A stretch of 64,000 bases of DNA from Vibrio anguillarum. GTDB lineage: Bacteria > Pseudomonadota > Gammaproteobacteria > Enterobacterales > Vibrionaceae. Every line of letters starts with the position of its first letter. Position 1 is the stretch's first letter. Positions 20,088 through 29,720 of this stretch are shown in pieces. The position numbers and the translations under genes were made by a program. The stretch covers positions 1-64,000 of the forward strand of contig NZ_JAHGUP010000009.1 in assembly GCF_001989995.2 (NCBI RefSeq). The letters run 5' to 3'. The notes under the pieces were generated by a model, which saw only the letters and a program-made list of their open reading frames with translations, ran no database searches and was not told the origin of the DNA.

Positions 20088-22547
20088 TTAAACCCCTAAC
20101 TTCCAACCTAAGGTGCGCATCACATCAGAGAACACCCCTGCTGCTGTTACTTCTGTACCCGCCCCATAACCACGCAACACCAATGGAATCGGTTGGTAAT
20201 AACGGCTATAAAACGCCAGTGCATTCTCACCATCTTTGACTTTAAACATTGGGTCATTTTCATCGACCACTGCAATTTTCACCTTGCATTGGCCTTCTGA
20301 TATTTCACCAACATAACGTAATACCTTACCTTCGGCTGCTGCCTTAGTGGATAACTCTTGGAAATAAGCATCAGCCTGCGGCAAGCGCGCCATAAACTCT
20401 TCAACTGTACCCGAAATATCAAAACCCGGTGGCAAAGCAAGATCGACTTTTACGTCATCCAGTTCTAAAGGCATTCCCGCCTCACGAGCTAAAATTAACA
20501 GCTTACGAGCCACATCCATTCCCGACAGATCATCACGAGGGTCAGGCTCAGTAAAACCTTTGTCTTTAGCTAGCTGCGTAGCTTGACTAAAAGTCATACC
20601 TTCATCCAGCTTGCCGAAAATAAACGAGAGAGAGCCAGATAAAATACCGCTGAATTTTTCCAACTCATCACCAGCAGCAATGAGATTTTGCAAGTTTTCA
20701 ATCACAGGTAAACCAGCACCAACCGTCGTTTCGTACATCAGTTTACGGCGCGAGTTGCGCGCCACTTCACGCAGCTGGTGATAGTAGGCCATGCTTGCGG
20801 TATTGGCTTTTTTATTAGGCGTCACAACATGAAAACCCGCAGCCAGAAATTCGGCGTACTGGTTGGCAATCACTTCACTGGAAGTACAATCAACTAAGAC
20901 AGGGTTAATGATATGGTTACGCTGCACTAGAGAGATAAGCCTTGCGAGGCTAAATTCTTCACTCGCGCTATGCATTCGATCACGCCAATGCTCCAGCGGC
21001 AAGCCTTCGCTATCCAGCAATAGTGCCTTACTATTCGCAAGGCCACACACTCGAATCACAATTCCTTTATCGGCTAGTTTGGCTTGCTGACGATGAATTT
21101 GGTCAACTAATTCGCCTCCGACACCGCCGACACCGACCACAAACACATCCAAGAAATGCTTAGAATTGAAAAGATTTTCATGACAAGCCTTGATCGCTTC
21201 TGAAATTTTATCTTCTGGAATCACCGCCGAAATAGCTCGCTCGGAAGAGCCTTGTGCAATGGCAACAATATTGACGTGAACTTCAGCCAGCGATGAGAAA
21301 AATTGAGAAGCCACTCCGCGCGAAGTGCGCATGCCGTCACCAACCAGAGTGACAATCGCAACGTCATCCATAAACTCGACAGGCTCAAGTAGGCCATCTT
21401 TTAATTCCAGTTCAAACGCTTCCGATAATGCTCTTTTGGCAAGGGCTTTATCTTGCGCCTCAATACAGAAACTGATGCTGTATTCTGAAGAAGATTGTGT
21501 AATCAGCACAATAGAAACGCCTGCGGCAGACATCGCGCCAAACACACGGCTAGCCATGCCGACCATGCCTTTCATGCCAGGGCCGGAGACGTTGACCATA
21601 GTCAAATTATTGAGTGTAGTAATACCTTTGATAGCCAGCTTATCTTCACCTGTATCTTGACCAATCAGCGTGCCTGCGCCTTGAGGATTAAAACTGTTTT
21701 TGATAAGACACGGAATATGAAATTGTGCAATCGGTGCAATGGTTTTGGGATGTAACACTGACGCGCCAAAATACGAAAGCTCCATCGCTTCTTGGTAGCT
21801 GAGTGATTTTAATAAACGAGCATCCGCAACCAAACGTGGGTCACAGTTATAAACGCCATCGACATCGGTCCAAATCTCACAACAATCTGCACGTAAACAT
21901 GCCGCAAGCACGGCTGCAGAATAATCCGAGCCATTACGGCCTAGACAGACCAATTCACCCTTTTCATTACCAGCCGTGAAACCCGGCATAATGTTAACAT
22001 GCGCTTGCGGAAGTGGATTTTGCTTGAAATTTTGCGTGGAGATCTCAACATCAACCATTGCCTCAAGGTACTCTCCTTTAGCAAAAAGATATTGTACTGG
22101 ATCAATCAGTGCAGCCGCTTGTCCTTTTGCTTCAAGTACCGCTTTCATCAGTTGGATAGAGACTCGCTCACCTTTACTGATAATGCGCGCATTGACGTTG
22201 TCTGGGCACATACCGAGTAAATTAATGCCGTGTACAAATTGACGCAGCTGAGACAGTGACGTTTTTACTTGATTGTCAAAAGCGGCCGAATCCACATTAG
22301 GTAATTGTGCTTTGATGCCAGCGAGTAGATCGAAAAATGAGAATTCAAGCTCCGCTATTTGGCGTTCTGCTTCGCCATTACGCAAAGCACTCTCAATAAC
22401 TGCCACTAATTTATTGGTGGTTTTTCCCGGTGCAGAGAGCACAACGGCGACTTCTTCTTGCTGTACATTGTTAACGATGATATCTGCCGCCCTTAAAAAA
22501 CGATCAGCATCGGCTAACGATGAACCTCCAAACTTTAATACTCGCAT
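20088..22547 (-). CDS. thrA: Bifunctional aspartokinase I / homoserine dehydrogenase I ThrA
   Basis: Catalyses the first and third steps of the threonine branch. The aspartokinase domain (1 to about 290) starts with [11 protein letters not shown]. Two ACT regulatory segments lie near 315-460, where threonine feedback acts. The homoserine dehydrogenase domain follows, with NAD-binding [14 protein letters not shown] (near 466) and [17 protein letters not shown] (near 645). GGAGG lies five bases before ATG 22547; 819 aa. It is preceded by a leader peptide gene and attenuator. Confidence 0.97.
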   Translation of the reverse strand: MRVLKFGGSSLADADRFLRAADIIVNNVQQEEVAVVLSAPGKTTNKLVAVIESALRNGEAERQIAELEFSFFDLLAGIKAQLPNVDSAAFDNQVKTSLSQLRQFVHGINLLGMCPDNVNARIISKGERVSIQLMKAVLEAKGQAAALIDPVQYLFAKGEYLEAMVDVEISTQNFKQNPLPQAHVNIMPGFTAGNEKGELVCLGRNGSDYSAAVLAACLRADCCEIWTDVDGVYNCDPRLVADARLLKSLSYQEAMELSYFGASVLHPKTIAPIAQFHIPCLIKNSFNPQGAGTLIGQDTGEDKLAIKGITTLNNLTMVNVSGPGMKGMVGMASRVFGAMSAAGVSIVLITQSSSEYSISFCIEAQDKALAKRALSEAFELELKDGLLEPVEFMDDVAIVTLVGDGMRTSRGVASQFFSSLAEVHVNIVAIAQGSSERAISAVIPEDKISEAIKACHENLFNSKHFLDVFVVGVGGVGGELVDQIHRQQAKLADKGIVIRVCGLANSKALLLDSEGLPLEHWRDRMHSASEEFSLARLISLVQRNHIINPVLVDCTSSEVIANQYAEFLAAGFHVVTPNKKANTASMAYYHQLREVARNSRRKLMYETTVGAGLPVIENLQNLIAAGDELEKFSGILSGSLSFIFGKLDEGMTFSQATQLAKDKGFTEPDPRDDLSGMDVARKLLILAREAGMPLELDDVKVDLALPPGFDISGTVEEFMARLPQADAYFQELSTKAAAEGKVLRYVGEISEGQCKVKIAVVDENDPMFKVKDGENALAFYSRYYQPIPLVLRGYGAGTEVTAAGVFSDVMRTLGWKLGV

Positions 22548-22577
22548 CCCTTCCTCCAAAACAGTTCAAATTGGTAT

Positions 22578-22616
22578 AAAAAAAGGCCTGTATCTGGTGG
22601 GATACAGGCCTTTTTT
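22578..22616 (-). terminator. thr operon attenuator
   Basis: On the minus strand a 10-bp stem (GGCCTGTATC with GATACAGGCC, loop CCACCA) is followed by seven Ts. It lies between thrL and thrA, about 30 bases before the thrA start. This is the classic position of a transcription attenuator controlled by the leader peptide. Confidence 0.92.
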
Positions 22617-22631
22617 GTAAAAACTTTTCGC

Positions 22632-22709
22632 TCAGCGGCCCGCCCCAACATGTGTCATGTCGGTAATAATAATGGTGGTTGTCATTACTACTAGGCTGCG
22701 CTGTAACAT
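22632..22709 (-). CDS. thrL: thr operon leader peptide ThrL
   Basis: A short ORF containing MTTTIIITDMTHVGAGR, with runs of Thr and Ile codons (three ACN, three ATT, then ACC and ACA). Ribosome stalling at scarce charged tRNA-Thr or tRNA-Ile would prevent the downstream attenuator from forming, as in E. coli. Two in-frame ATGs are possible: 22709 (25 aa, starting MLQRSLVV) and 22685 (17 aa). Neither has a strong Shine-Dalgarno. Recognition rests on codon content, position and the terminator. Confidence 0.9.
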   Translation of the reverse strand: MLQRSLVVMTTTIIITDMTHVGAGR

Positions 22710-22990
22710 AGAAAAATTTAAATACTCGTGTGTTTAATTGCCTTTACGTTTACCTTACTTCGTCATCATTAGTCAACGAAAATCTGCTATTTTTTATAGT
22801 CATTCCGAATTAATCAAATTAAAAAACACAACACAAATAAGATACTTATTGCACATTAAGCACAACCATTTTACACATAAGCAAATAACAAAATGCTATA
22901 TACATAACGCTGTCATCGTGTGAAATTTGTGCTTTAATTGTTGTTACCGCAGTGGACGCAGTAACTCAAAACAAGAATAAGGAGAGGCAG

Positions 22991-23455
22991 ATGAAACTAA
23001 AAGTTGCACTATGTTTATTTCTGCTTGTTTCTTTATCTAGCATGGCCAATACCTTACCTGCACTTCCTTCTTCACAGAGCCAATCTCCACATCGCTTATT
23101 TCTTTCAAGCGAAAGTGATGGTCAACAATTTGATAGTTGGACTATTGATGGCGGTTATTCTTATAACCTTTTTGACAATTTAGATCTGTACATTGGAGCG
23201 AGGATAAATAATTCCGACTACGGATCCGAAAGTGGTTTTTTAAGTGGCCTCAGCTACCAGCTAACCCCCAAATTATCACTAAAAAGCACCTTGCGTTCAG
23301 CCGCCAGTAATCCGAATAATACGAGCAGTGCTGATGCTATGGCGGCGGAGCTATCTAGCCGACTTCAACTGTCAGAAAACGTTGATTTACATGCCACCCT
23401 TGATTATCAAGAGTGGCAACAAGGCGTTCAATTTGGGGTGGGTTTCAGATTCTAG
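22991..23455 (+). CDS. Small exported, probable outer-membrane beta-barrel protein
   Basis: Function not recognised. The 154-aa product has a signal peptide (basic start, hydrophobic core near 5-18, cleavage probably after SMA). It then shows alternating short strands with aromatic girdles ([35 protein letters not shown]) and ends in GVGFRF. A terminal phenylalanine with alternating hydrophobics is the usual signature for BAM-assembled barrels. AGGAGAGG lies before the ATG at 22991. It converges with the RraA-like gene, sharing the four bases CTAG for both stops. Confidence 0.7.
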   Translation: MKLKVALCLFLLVSLSSMANTLPALPSSQSQSPHRLFLSSESDGQQFDSWTIDGGYSYNLFDNLDLYIGARINNSDYGSESGFLSGLSYQLTPKLSLKSTLRSAASNPNNTSSADAMAAELSSRLQLSENVDLHATLDYQEWQQGVQFGVGFRF

Positions 23456-23937
23456 TGCCAGTCTAGCACTTGAGTTGACGTTAAAACACCATTCCAATCG
23501 GCATAAACATAGTCACCCGGCTGAATCATCTGGTTGAGGATAGTCAGCGTCACATTAATTTCGCCTGCACCTCTCTTATCGGTCTTAAGTGGACAACTCG
23601 CTAACGCTTTCACGCCTAAATCCATTTGCGATAACGCAGCAACATCGCGTATCGCTCCATAAATGATGACCCCTTCCCAACCGTTTTCAATCGCCATGAT
23701 CGCCAGTTGGTCACCCAATAAGGCTCTTTGACACGAACCGTTACCATCGACGACTAAAACTTTACCTTTACCATTTTGGCTTAATACGTCACGAACTTTA
23801 GAGTTATCGTGATAGCAACGCACGGTGACAATTTGCCCCCAAAAAGCACTCCTTAAACCAAAAGTTTGCAAAGGCAAATCCAATATATTGATTTGCGATT
23901 CAAATTTATCGCAAATATCTGGTGTGATATCTATCAT
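23452..23937 (-). CDS. RraA-like protein (RraA / HMG-aldolase fold family)
   Basis: A 161-aa member of the RraA family, which includes the RNase E inhibitor RraA and class II HMG/CHA aldolases. FGQIVTV-type motif (WGQIVTVRC) is near 38, [18 protein letters not shown] near 65-80 and VIIYGAIRD near 100. It has Asp, then 20 residues, then Arg-Asp, a pattern used for metal and substrate binding in the aldolases; E. coli RraA, as I recall it, has Gln instead of the second Asp. Start at 23937 is supported by AAGGA. Regulator or enzyme cannot be decided here. Confidence 0.8.
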   Translation of the reverse strand: MIDITPDICDKFESQINILDLPLQTFGLRSAFWGQIVTVRCYHDNSKVRDVLSQNGKGKVLVVDGNGSCQRALLGDQLAIMAIENGWEGVIIYGAIRDVAALSQMDLGVKALASCPLKTDKRGAGEINVTLTILNQMIQPGDYVYADWNGVLTSTQVLDWH

Positions 23938-24367
23938 CCTTCTTCCTTGATTATTGTTTATTATTTTCATCTGACACATTAGACGCGCTGTAAAACCACA
24001 GCTCAATGAACCATAATGCCAGATACTTTACTCACCTATTCATACAAACGATGCAAAGAAAAACCCGCTGAGAATGAGCATAACTTGGCGGCCAACTGCA
24101 TTTAAAAGACTGAATATTCATATTGGTGACATCCATAATAGTGCGATATCCCCCGCTGTAAACGTTGATTTTTTACGCAATTCCCATTTTTTGACAAGTA
24201 TCGAGTTAACAAGTTCTTTGCTGGTAAATTTCTATGTGAGGTAAAGCCCATTACGCCTAATGCTACCATCCCCAGCGAAAATCCCCAAAAAGCATGCTAT
24301 TTGCATGGGTAATGTGGTGTAAATTTACAACTGCTTAAGACGATTAATATTTGTTACATTAGAACTC

Positions 24368-24381
24368 TTGATGTAAATCAA
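24368..24381. promoter_or_regulatory. FNR box upstream of arcA
   Basis: TTGATGTAAATCAA is a perfect TTGAT-N4-ATCAA site. With a start near 24437-24443 its centre would be at about -62 to -68, an upstream (class I) activator position. arcA is FNR-activated in E. coli. Confidence 0.75.
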
Positions 24382-24481
24382 CAAAGTGATTGGAATTAAC
24401 ATTCTGCCGTTGTTAGCATGCTGTTAACATTATAGAATCCGCCTTAAAGACTAGTAGAACACCGAGGGTATGGAGACCTCA

Positions 24482-24520
24482 ATGCAAGATATGCCTAAGG
24501 ACGGCGGGCAACTGAAGTAA
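24482..24520 (+). CDS. Possible 12-aa leader ORF before arcA
   Basis: ATG preceded by GGAG with a 6-base spacer encodes MQDMPKDGGQLK and stops at TAA, followed by a T-run. An in-frame ATG at 24470 would add METS. It ends 114 bases before arcA, inside the predicted arcA transcript. It may be a regulatory leader peptide or chance; no family known to me. Confidence 0.35.
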   Translation: MQDMPKDGGQLK

Positions 24521-24634
24521 GTGTTTTTTTCAAAACTTTAGTTTATTATCGGCAGCAGATTACCTGTATGTTGCAATTTTTTGCCTACAATTAATTCTAT
24601 TAGCACAATTTTTTCACAAGTTTAGGTACCGCCA

Positions 24635-25351
24635 ATGCAAACCCCGCAGATTCTTATCGTTGAAGATGAGCAAGTAACTCGTAACACTCTTAAGAGTATT
24701 TTTGAAGCAGAGGGATACGCTGTTTTTGAGGCCAGTAACGGTGAAGAGATGCACCATGTGCTGTCTGATAACCCCATTAACTTGGTCATTATGGACATCA
24801 ATTTACCAGGTAAAAACGGCCTTCTGTTAGCTCGTGAGCTTCGTGAACAGGCTAATGTTGCACTGATGTTTTTGACTGGTCGTGATAATGAAGTTGATAA
24901 AATCCTCGGTTTAGAGATCGGGGCTGATGACTACATCACCAAACCATTTAACCCACGTGAACTGACGATTCGTGCTCGTAATCTTCTAGGTCGTTCAATG
25001 AATACCAATACGACTCAAGAAGAGAAACGCAGTGTGGAAAAATATGAGTTCAACGGTTGGGTATTGGATATCAATAGCCGCTCTTTAGTGAATCCGGATG
25101 GTGAAGGCTACAAGCTTCCTCGCTCAGAATTCCGCGCTTTACTGCACTTCTGTGAGAACCCAGGAAAAATCCAAACTCGCGCAGATTTGCTTAAAAAGAT
25201 GACTGGCCGTGAATTGAAACCACACGACAGAACAGTAGATGTGACGATTCGTCGTATCCGTAAACACTTTGAATCAGTATCAGGTACGCCAGAGATCATC
25301 GCCACAATTCATGGCGAAGGCTACCGCTTCTGTGGTGATCTAGAAGACTAA
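24635..25351 (+). CDS. arcA: Two-component response regulator ArcA
   Basis: OmpR/PhoB-type regulator of the aerobic-to-anaerobic switch, phosphorylated by ArcB. The receiver domain spans residues 1-120, with acidic pocket EDE at 10-12, phospho-acceptor Asp54 in VIMDINLPG and Lys in ITKPFNP. The C-terminal winged helix covers about 135-235 ([15 protein letters not shown]). 238 aa, as in E. coli. An FNR box and a long leader lie upstream and a strong terminator downstream. Unlike E. coli, its kinase gene is a near neighbour. Confidence 0.97.
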   Translation: MQTPQILIVEDEQVTRNTLKSIFEAEGYAVFEASNGEEMHHVLSDNPINLVIMDINLPGKNGLLLARELREQANVALMFLTGRDNEVDKILGLEIGADDYITKPFNPRELTIRARNLLGRSMNTNTTQEEKRSVEKYEFNGWVLDINSRSLVNPDGEGYKLPRSEFRALLHFCENPGKIQTRADLLKKMTGRELKPHDRTVDVTIRRIRKHFESVSGTPEIIATIHGEGYRFCGDLED

Positions 25352-25373
25352 GCGTCTACCCCCAGATAGTTAG

Positions 25374-25406
25374 AAGCCCTTTAACCTCAGGTTAAAGGGC
25401 TTTTTT
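25374..25406 (+). terminator. Terminator of arcA
   Basis: A long palindrome, AGCCCTTTAACCT and its complement with a small loop, is followed by six Ts, 23 bases past the arcA stop. Confidence 0.92.
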
Positions 25407-25443
25407 CATGGCTGACTACTGCGCGTGGAGCCGTTCTATAAAT

Positions 25444-25890
25444 CTAATAGACTTTGTCGATGAAGACACTCTTTTCGATAAGCCACTGCGCTGTTGTACC
25501 ATCGCTCAATTGCAAAGCTACATTAACGGGCTTATCCACATTAAGCTGCATCGGCCATTCAAACACAACTTCCCATTGATCTTCACTTTGAGTCCGTAAA
25601 TCTAACGATTCACTGCCCACCAGCCAATTTTTATCCCTTTGCTGGACCATCAACGCATCGATCGTTAAATTGGCAGGTAATATTGCCGACGAATCCAATC
25701 TTAATGTCCCATGCACAAGAGGTATTTCGCTCTCATTAGCTGTAGGCATTTGATTGATCCAAAGGTTACTTTTCAACCCAATGGTGATATTTGATATCAC
25801 GGCACTGCTGTCCTGCAGCCAATTCACTTGCGGTGAACTACAGCCAGATAGTAGCGCCATGACTAATGAAGCCAACCCGATTTTTTTCAT
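25444..25890 (-). CDS. Uncharacterised lipoprotein downstream of arcB
   Basis: A 148-aa protein with a lipoprotein signal (MKKIGLASLVMALLSGC, acylated Cys17). The mature part is beta-rich without a family I recognise. The residue after Cys is Ser, so outer-membrane targeting is likely. It starts four bases after the arcB stop, using AAAGG inside the end of arcB, and is therefore very probably co-transcribed and perhaps translationally coupled. Role unknown. Confidence 0.8.
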   Translation of the reverse strand: MKKIGLASLVMALLSGCSSPQVNWLQDSSAVISNITIGLKSNLWINQMPTANESEIPLVHGTLRLDSSAILPANLTIDALMVQQRDKNWLVGSESLDLRTQSEDQWEVVFEWPMQLNVDKPVNVALQLSDGTTAQWLIEKSVFIDKVY

Positions 25891-25894
25891 ACCA

Positions 25895-28234
25895 TTACCT
25901 TTGAGTTAACCATTGTTTCAAGACTTGAATATCGTGTTGATACCCATTTTTAATTTCATCTATCCAGTCACCAATATTTTCCCACCAAGCAGGTAGCTCT
26001 GGCGACTGTGCCTTTTGTGCAACGTTTTGGATGTGTTTCAAACCAATTGAACCCGCAGCACCCTTGATTTTGTGTGCTTCTGAAACAATGCCTGCTTGAT
26101 CTTTTGCTACCATATTGGAATCTAGCACTTCAACGTAACTGGGCATCATCTGCTCGAACATTTGGATACTTTCCAGCACAGGTTTCGGGCCAACAATATC
26201 GATATAAGACTCAAGCATTTCAAGATCGAGCAAATGCGTGTTCAACTCACTGTGTTCTTTTGAAGCAGCCTTAAACTTAGCGTCGGCAAGTTGAATCGCC
26301 TCACTATGGGTGAATTTTGCAATCACCTCTTGAATCGCCAGTACTGACAATGGTTTACTGATCGCGTCATCCATCCCTTTCTCTAGATATTCAGCTTTAT
26401 TTTTCAATACGTTGGCGGTCAATGCGACTAATGGCGGAAGGTTATCATAAGTTTCTCGGTAAAACGCAGCGACATCAAACCCGGTCATGTCTGGCAGTTG
26501 AATGTCGAGGAAAACCAGATCGTACTCTTGCGGCACAAATTTTTGTTTGGCTTCTTCACCTGTCATAGCGACGGTAACCGTGTGTCCTAAACTTTCTAGC
26601 AAAGAACGAGCAACTGTAATATTGAGCTCAATATCTTCAACCATAAAAATGGCTAAACTTTTTTGAGGAACGGGTAACGTTGGTTTGAATTGGTCATCCT
26701 GTGCCAAAGGCACACGAATTGAAACGGTGAAAGTGCTACCAAAACCTTCTTCACTGCTCACAGAAATATCACCATCCATCAAGTTGATTAACTGGCGAGA
26801 TACCGCTAAGCCAATCCCCGTGCCAACAGCGTGTAAATTGTCCTTACCCGATTTAACTTGGTAATACATGGCGAAGATTTTATCGAGTTCAGCTTCCGGT
26901 ATACCAATGCCTGTGTCTTCAACTTCCATGGTAATGCGCGCAAACTTATCCTCAATGTCAGCGCAGACCGTCATGACGACGCCACCTTCTTTGGTAAATT
27001 TCATCGCATTGCTTATCAGGTTCCACAATACCTGACGCAGGCGCGTAGCATCCACTTCAATCGCAACAGGTAAATCACTGAGCCGTTCGAGATCAAACCT
27101 AAGCCCTTTTTGCTCTGCCATCAACGCCGAGATGCTTTCAATTTCAGCAACAAATTCTTCAAAATTCAACGGCGCTGGCAGTAGTTCTAGTTTCCGGCGG
27201 TCAAACTTATCCATATCAATGATATCGTTGAAAATATTACCTAACGTAATGGCACTGACATTAATGGTCTGCATGTACTTACGCTGTTCTGGGGTCATGG
27301 GGCTATCGAGCAACATGCGGCTCAAACCAACGATACCGTTGAGTGGTGTGCGCAATTCGTGGCTGATGGTCGAAATAAAGGTGGTTTTATCCCGGCTCGC
27401 TTTTTCCAAAGACTCTTGATTGCGTTTACGTTCGGTAATGTCTCGCCCAAAGCCCACCAACCCTAAGTGGCGGCCATCTTTGCTGTAAAAAGGGACTTTA
27501 CGCAGTTCAAAATAGTTTTTGCGGCCATCAGGGTATTCAAGCCACTGCTCATAAGTGATGGCTTGATTGTCAGCAAACACTTTTTCGTCAGTTTCAACGA
27601 TCTGTTGCGCGACTTCTTTGCTATAGACATCCCACGGAGTTAACCCAACTAACTGATGCTCACGCTTGCCCGTTAGCTCTTCCATCGCTCGGTTGCAGCC
27701 AGAAAAAACGCCGTTCGCATTACGGTAGTAAATCAGATCAGGAGAGGCATCGATAAAAGAGCGCAATAAGGCGGTTCTTTCTGCCAATTCAAGCTGCGTT
27801 TTTTCGCGTTGATAGACCTCATTTTCTAAATCGGCCATCGCCTCTTCACGCGCTTCCTCTGCCTTAATTCGCTCTTCAATTTCTTGGTTGAGTTTTTCGA
27901 TATTTTGCTGAAGCTTATAATTGAGCTCCTGATCTCGTGAGCGCATGTCTTTGAGCTTAGAAACCAACTTCGAGAGGCGTTGACGTGACTCTTCTAACTG
28001 ATCGACCACCACTGAAAGAAAATAGACCGCCCAAGGCGTGATCAATAAACCAAAAAAGACGGAACGAACGATGTCGATATCATCAACATAACCATTGAGC
28101 ACCAACGTGATACCAACTTGCACCACCACTGCCAAGGCCACTAAAGCGAGCGCTAGAAGAATGGAGAAACGGAGAATGCCCAGTTTGACCAATAGGTCGA
28201 CATAGTACTGGGCAAGGTTTTTCATGGGTTTCAT
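25895..28234 (-). CDS. arcB: Aerobic respiration control hybrid sensor kinase ArcB
   Basis: Membrane tripartite kinase that senses quinone redox state and phosphorylates ArcA. Two membrane segments lie at about 22-46 and 58-78, followed by a coiled-coil linker at about 80-150 and a PAS domain at about 155-275. His292 lies in ISHELRTPL, followed by an HATPase domain (NLISNAMKFT, DTGIGI, GTGIGLAV). The receiver has Asp577 in FLDIQLPD and the HPt domain has His near 721 in EAHKIKGAAGS. 779 aa, the E. coli size. It begins a unit with the lipoprotein gene and is preceded by yhcC, as in E. coli. Confidence 0.96.
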   Translation of the reverse strand: MKPMKNLAQYYVDLLVKLGILRFSILLALALVALAVVVQVGITLVLNGYVDDIDIVRSVFFGLLITPWAVYFLSVVVDQLEESRQRLSKLVSKLKDMRSRDQELNYKLQQNIEKLNQEIEERIKAEEAREEAMADLENEVYQREKTQLELAERTALLRSFIDASPDLIYYRNANGVFSGCNRAMEELTGKREHQLVGLTPWDVYSKEVAQQIVETDEKVFADNQAITYEQWLEYPDGRKNYFELRKVPFYSKDGRHLGLVGFGRDITERKRNQESLEKASRDKTTFISTISHELRTPLNGIVGLSRMLLDSPMTPEQRKYMQTINVSAITLGNIFNDIIDMDKFDRRKLELLPAPLNFEEFVAEIESISALMAEQKGLRFDLERLSDLPVAIEVDATRLRQVLWNLISNAMKFTKEGGVVMTVCADIEDKFARITMEVEDTGIGIPEAELDKIFAMYYQVKSGKDNLHAVGTGIGLAVSRQLINLMDGDISVSSEEGFGSTFTVSIRVPLAQDDQFKPTLPVPQKSLAIFMVEDIELNITVARSLLESLGHTVTVAMTGEEAKQKFVPQEYDLVFLDIQLPDMTGFDVAAFYRETYDNLPPLVALTANVLKNKAEYLEKGMDDAISKPLSVLAIQEVIAKFTHSEAIQLADAKFKAASKEHSELNTHLLDLEMLESYIDIVGPKPVLESIQMFEQMMPSYVEVLDSNMVAKDQAGIVSEAHKIKGAAGSIGLKHIQNVAQKAQSPELPAWWENIGDWIDEIKNGYQHDIQVLKQWLTQR

Positions 28235-28333
28235 TAAACACTTCCATGTAATAACAGTGCCACTAGTCTAACGCGTTTAACGTCGATTCGTCAGCCAAGT
28301 TAATCACAAGGATTTGCGAAATTGCTTGAATCT

Positions 28334-29269
28334 TTAGCTGTTTGGAAGCGTATAGACAAACGGTCGACTTAAGCGTGAGCCTTGTGCTCCACCTTGATTA
28401 AGTGCTCGACCTATTTCGGTCATCGCAAGCCAACGATTTTCACACCACAGTGGCGCAAGCAGGGTCGGCCGCCGGGCGGCTGACGAGACTCGGTGATAAA
28501 TGATCTCAGGTGGCGTCATTTGAATCAATTCACTCGCAATGGAAACATACTCTTCTAACGTTGGCGCTTGTAATTTTCCTGCTCGCCACGCTTTGGCCAT
28601 CGTACTGCCTTCAACAATATGCAACCCATGTAACTTGATACCATCAGTGCCTACCGTTAAGACTTGCTTTAAGGTTTGAAGATTATCGGTACGCGTTTCT
28701 TTAGGTAGCCCCACAATGAGATGCGTGCATACTTTGATCCCCAAGGCTCGAGCGCGCTCAGTGATCAACGCATAACATTCAAAATCATGACCACGGTTGA
28801 TCCGTTTGAGTGTTTGATTATTGGCGGTTTGCAAACCCAGTTCGAGCCAAATTTCAAAACCTTGTCGCACATAATCGGCCAATAAATCGAGCACAGCATC
28901 GGGTACACAATCAGGCCGAGTGCCAACGCATAACCCAACAATGTCAGCCGATTGAAGCGCTTGCTGATACATATTTTTCAACACCTGCACTTCTGCATAG
29001 GTACTGGTATAAGCTTGAAAATACGCGAGATATTTTTTGGCACGTTTGATTTCACCAGCGCGTTCTGTCAATTGCTGCTCAATACTTTGGGCTTGTGTTT
29101 CTTCATCAGCAAAAGAAGCGACATTACAGAAGGTGCAACCACCTCGCCCAATCGTGCCATCTCGATTCGGACAGCTAAAACCACCATGCAGGGTCAGCTT
29201 GTGAACTTTTTCGCCATAACGGCGCTGCAGATCTTGGCCGATCGTGTTAACCAGTTGATGTAATTGCAT
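28334..29269 (-). CDS. yhcC: Radical SAM protein YhcC (TIGR01212 family)
   Basis: A 311-aa radical S-adenosylmethionine enzyme of unknown substrate. The iron-sulfur cysteines lie in the N-terminal segment FSCPNRDGTIGRGGCTFC (residues about 32-49), the extended spacing typical of this family. VGLCVGTRPDCVPD (near 110) and ELGLQTANNQTLKRINRGH (near 143) follow. Neighbours arcB and gltB are conserved with E. coli, although that does not explain its job. Confidence 0.9.
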   Translation of the reverse strand: MQLHQLVNTIGQDLQRRYGEKVHKLTLHGGFSCPNRDGTIGRGGCTFCNVASFADEETQAQSIEQQLTERAGEIKRAKKYLAYFQAYTSTYAEVQVLKNMYQQALQSADIVGLCVGTRPDCVPDAVLDLLADYVRQGFEIWLELGLQTANNQTLKRINRGHDFECYALITERARALGIKVCTHLIVGLPKETRTDNLQTLKQVLTVGTDGIKLHGLHIVEGSTMAKAWRAGKLQAPTLEEYVSIASELIQMTPPEIIYHRVSSAARRPTLLAPLWCENRWLAMTEIGRALNQGGAQGSRLSRPFVYTLPNS

Positions 29270-29660
29270 TGAAGAAATACCGCTTATAGATAGTAATGAA
29301 TCTCAGTTAGATTTATGTAACTAAATTACATCCCTGCAAAATAAATTCACAAAGAGTAGCCGTATCAAACACTCTCCAACCTAACAAAAATCAATAAACA
29401 TTCATAAAAACAGCGTTATTTGCTTAATGTTGCACCAATGTTAAACAGTACATGCATTTTTAACGAAAAAAATGGGCGACTAAAATGAGTTTTCGTTGGA
29501 ATTCCTATAAACAAAATTGTAGGATACTTACACATCCGCCCTATTTTTTGTGATATTCCTTACATAAATAGTTGTGGAAAAATCGGTGATATTCGCACCC
29601 CTCCTATACAAACCACTAGCAAGTGGCATAAATAAATTGAATATCACTAAGGAATGTTTT

Positions 29661-29684
29661 TCTCGCCATATTTTTCCGGCGAGA
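29661..29684 (+). other. Hairpin 1 in gltB1 leader
   Basis: Perfect 7-bp inverted repeat TCTCGCC / GGCGAGA with a 10-base loop. No T-run follows in either direction, so it is not an ordinary terminator. Confidence 0.55.
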
Positions 29685-29686
29685 GA

Positions 29687-29720
29687 CGGAAAGGATTCGA
29701 ACCCGCCAACACAGGCAGGT
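29687..29720 (-). other. tRNA-Asp-like remnant in gltB1 leader
   Basis: Read on the minus strand, ACCTGCCTGT is followed after four bases by GCGGGTTCGA and then TCC..TCCGT. In tRNA-Asp (from memory) the same two ten-base words occur in this order, 13 bases apart, as the 5' anticodon stem/loop and the T-arm. The anticodon-stem 3' strand and variable loop are missing. Weaker similarity continues upstream to about 29741. It cannot fold as a functional tRNA. Confidence 0.4.

Larger units (their letters stand above)
23938..24634. other. Regulatory region and leader of arcA
   Basis: Almost 700 bases between divergent rraA-like and arcA genes. It contains an FNR box (24368-24381), a TATAGAAT -10-like element near 24431, and a short ORF with a ribosome site (24482-24520), all in arcA orientation. 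The remainder (23938-24360) shows no gene I can support. Confidence 0.6.

Noticed and set aside
24018..24107. 29-codon ORF starting MPDTLLTYS downstream of the rraA-like start
   Set aside because: No Shine-Dalgarno sequence, no recognisable features, and it lies in an AT-rich regulatory region.
29625..29645. Sigma-54-like TGGCAT...TTGA element before gltB1
   Set aside because: Spacing between the GG and GC elements is wrong by about two bases and the -12 GC is missing.
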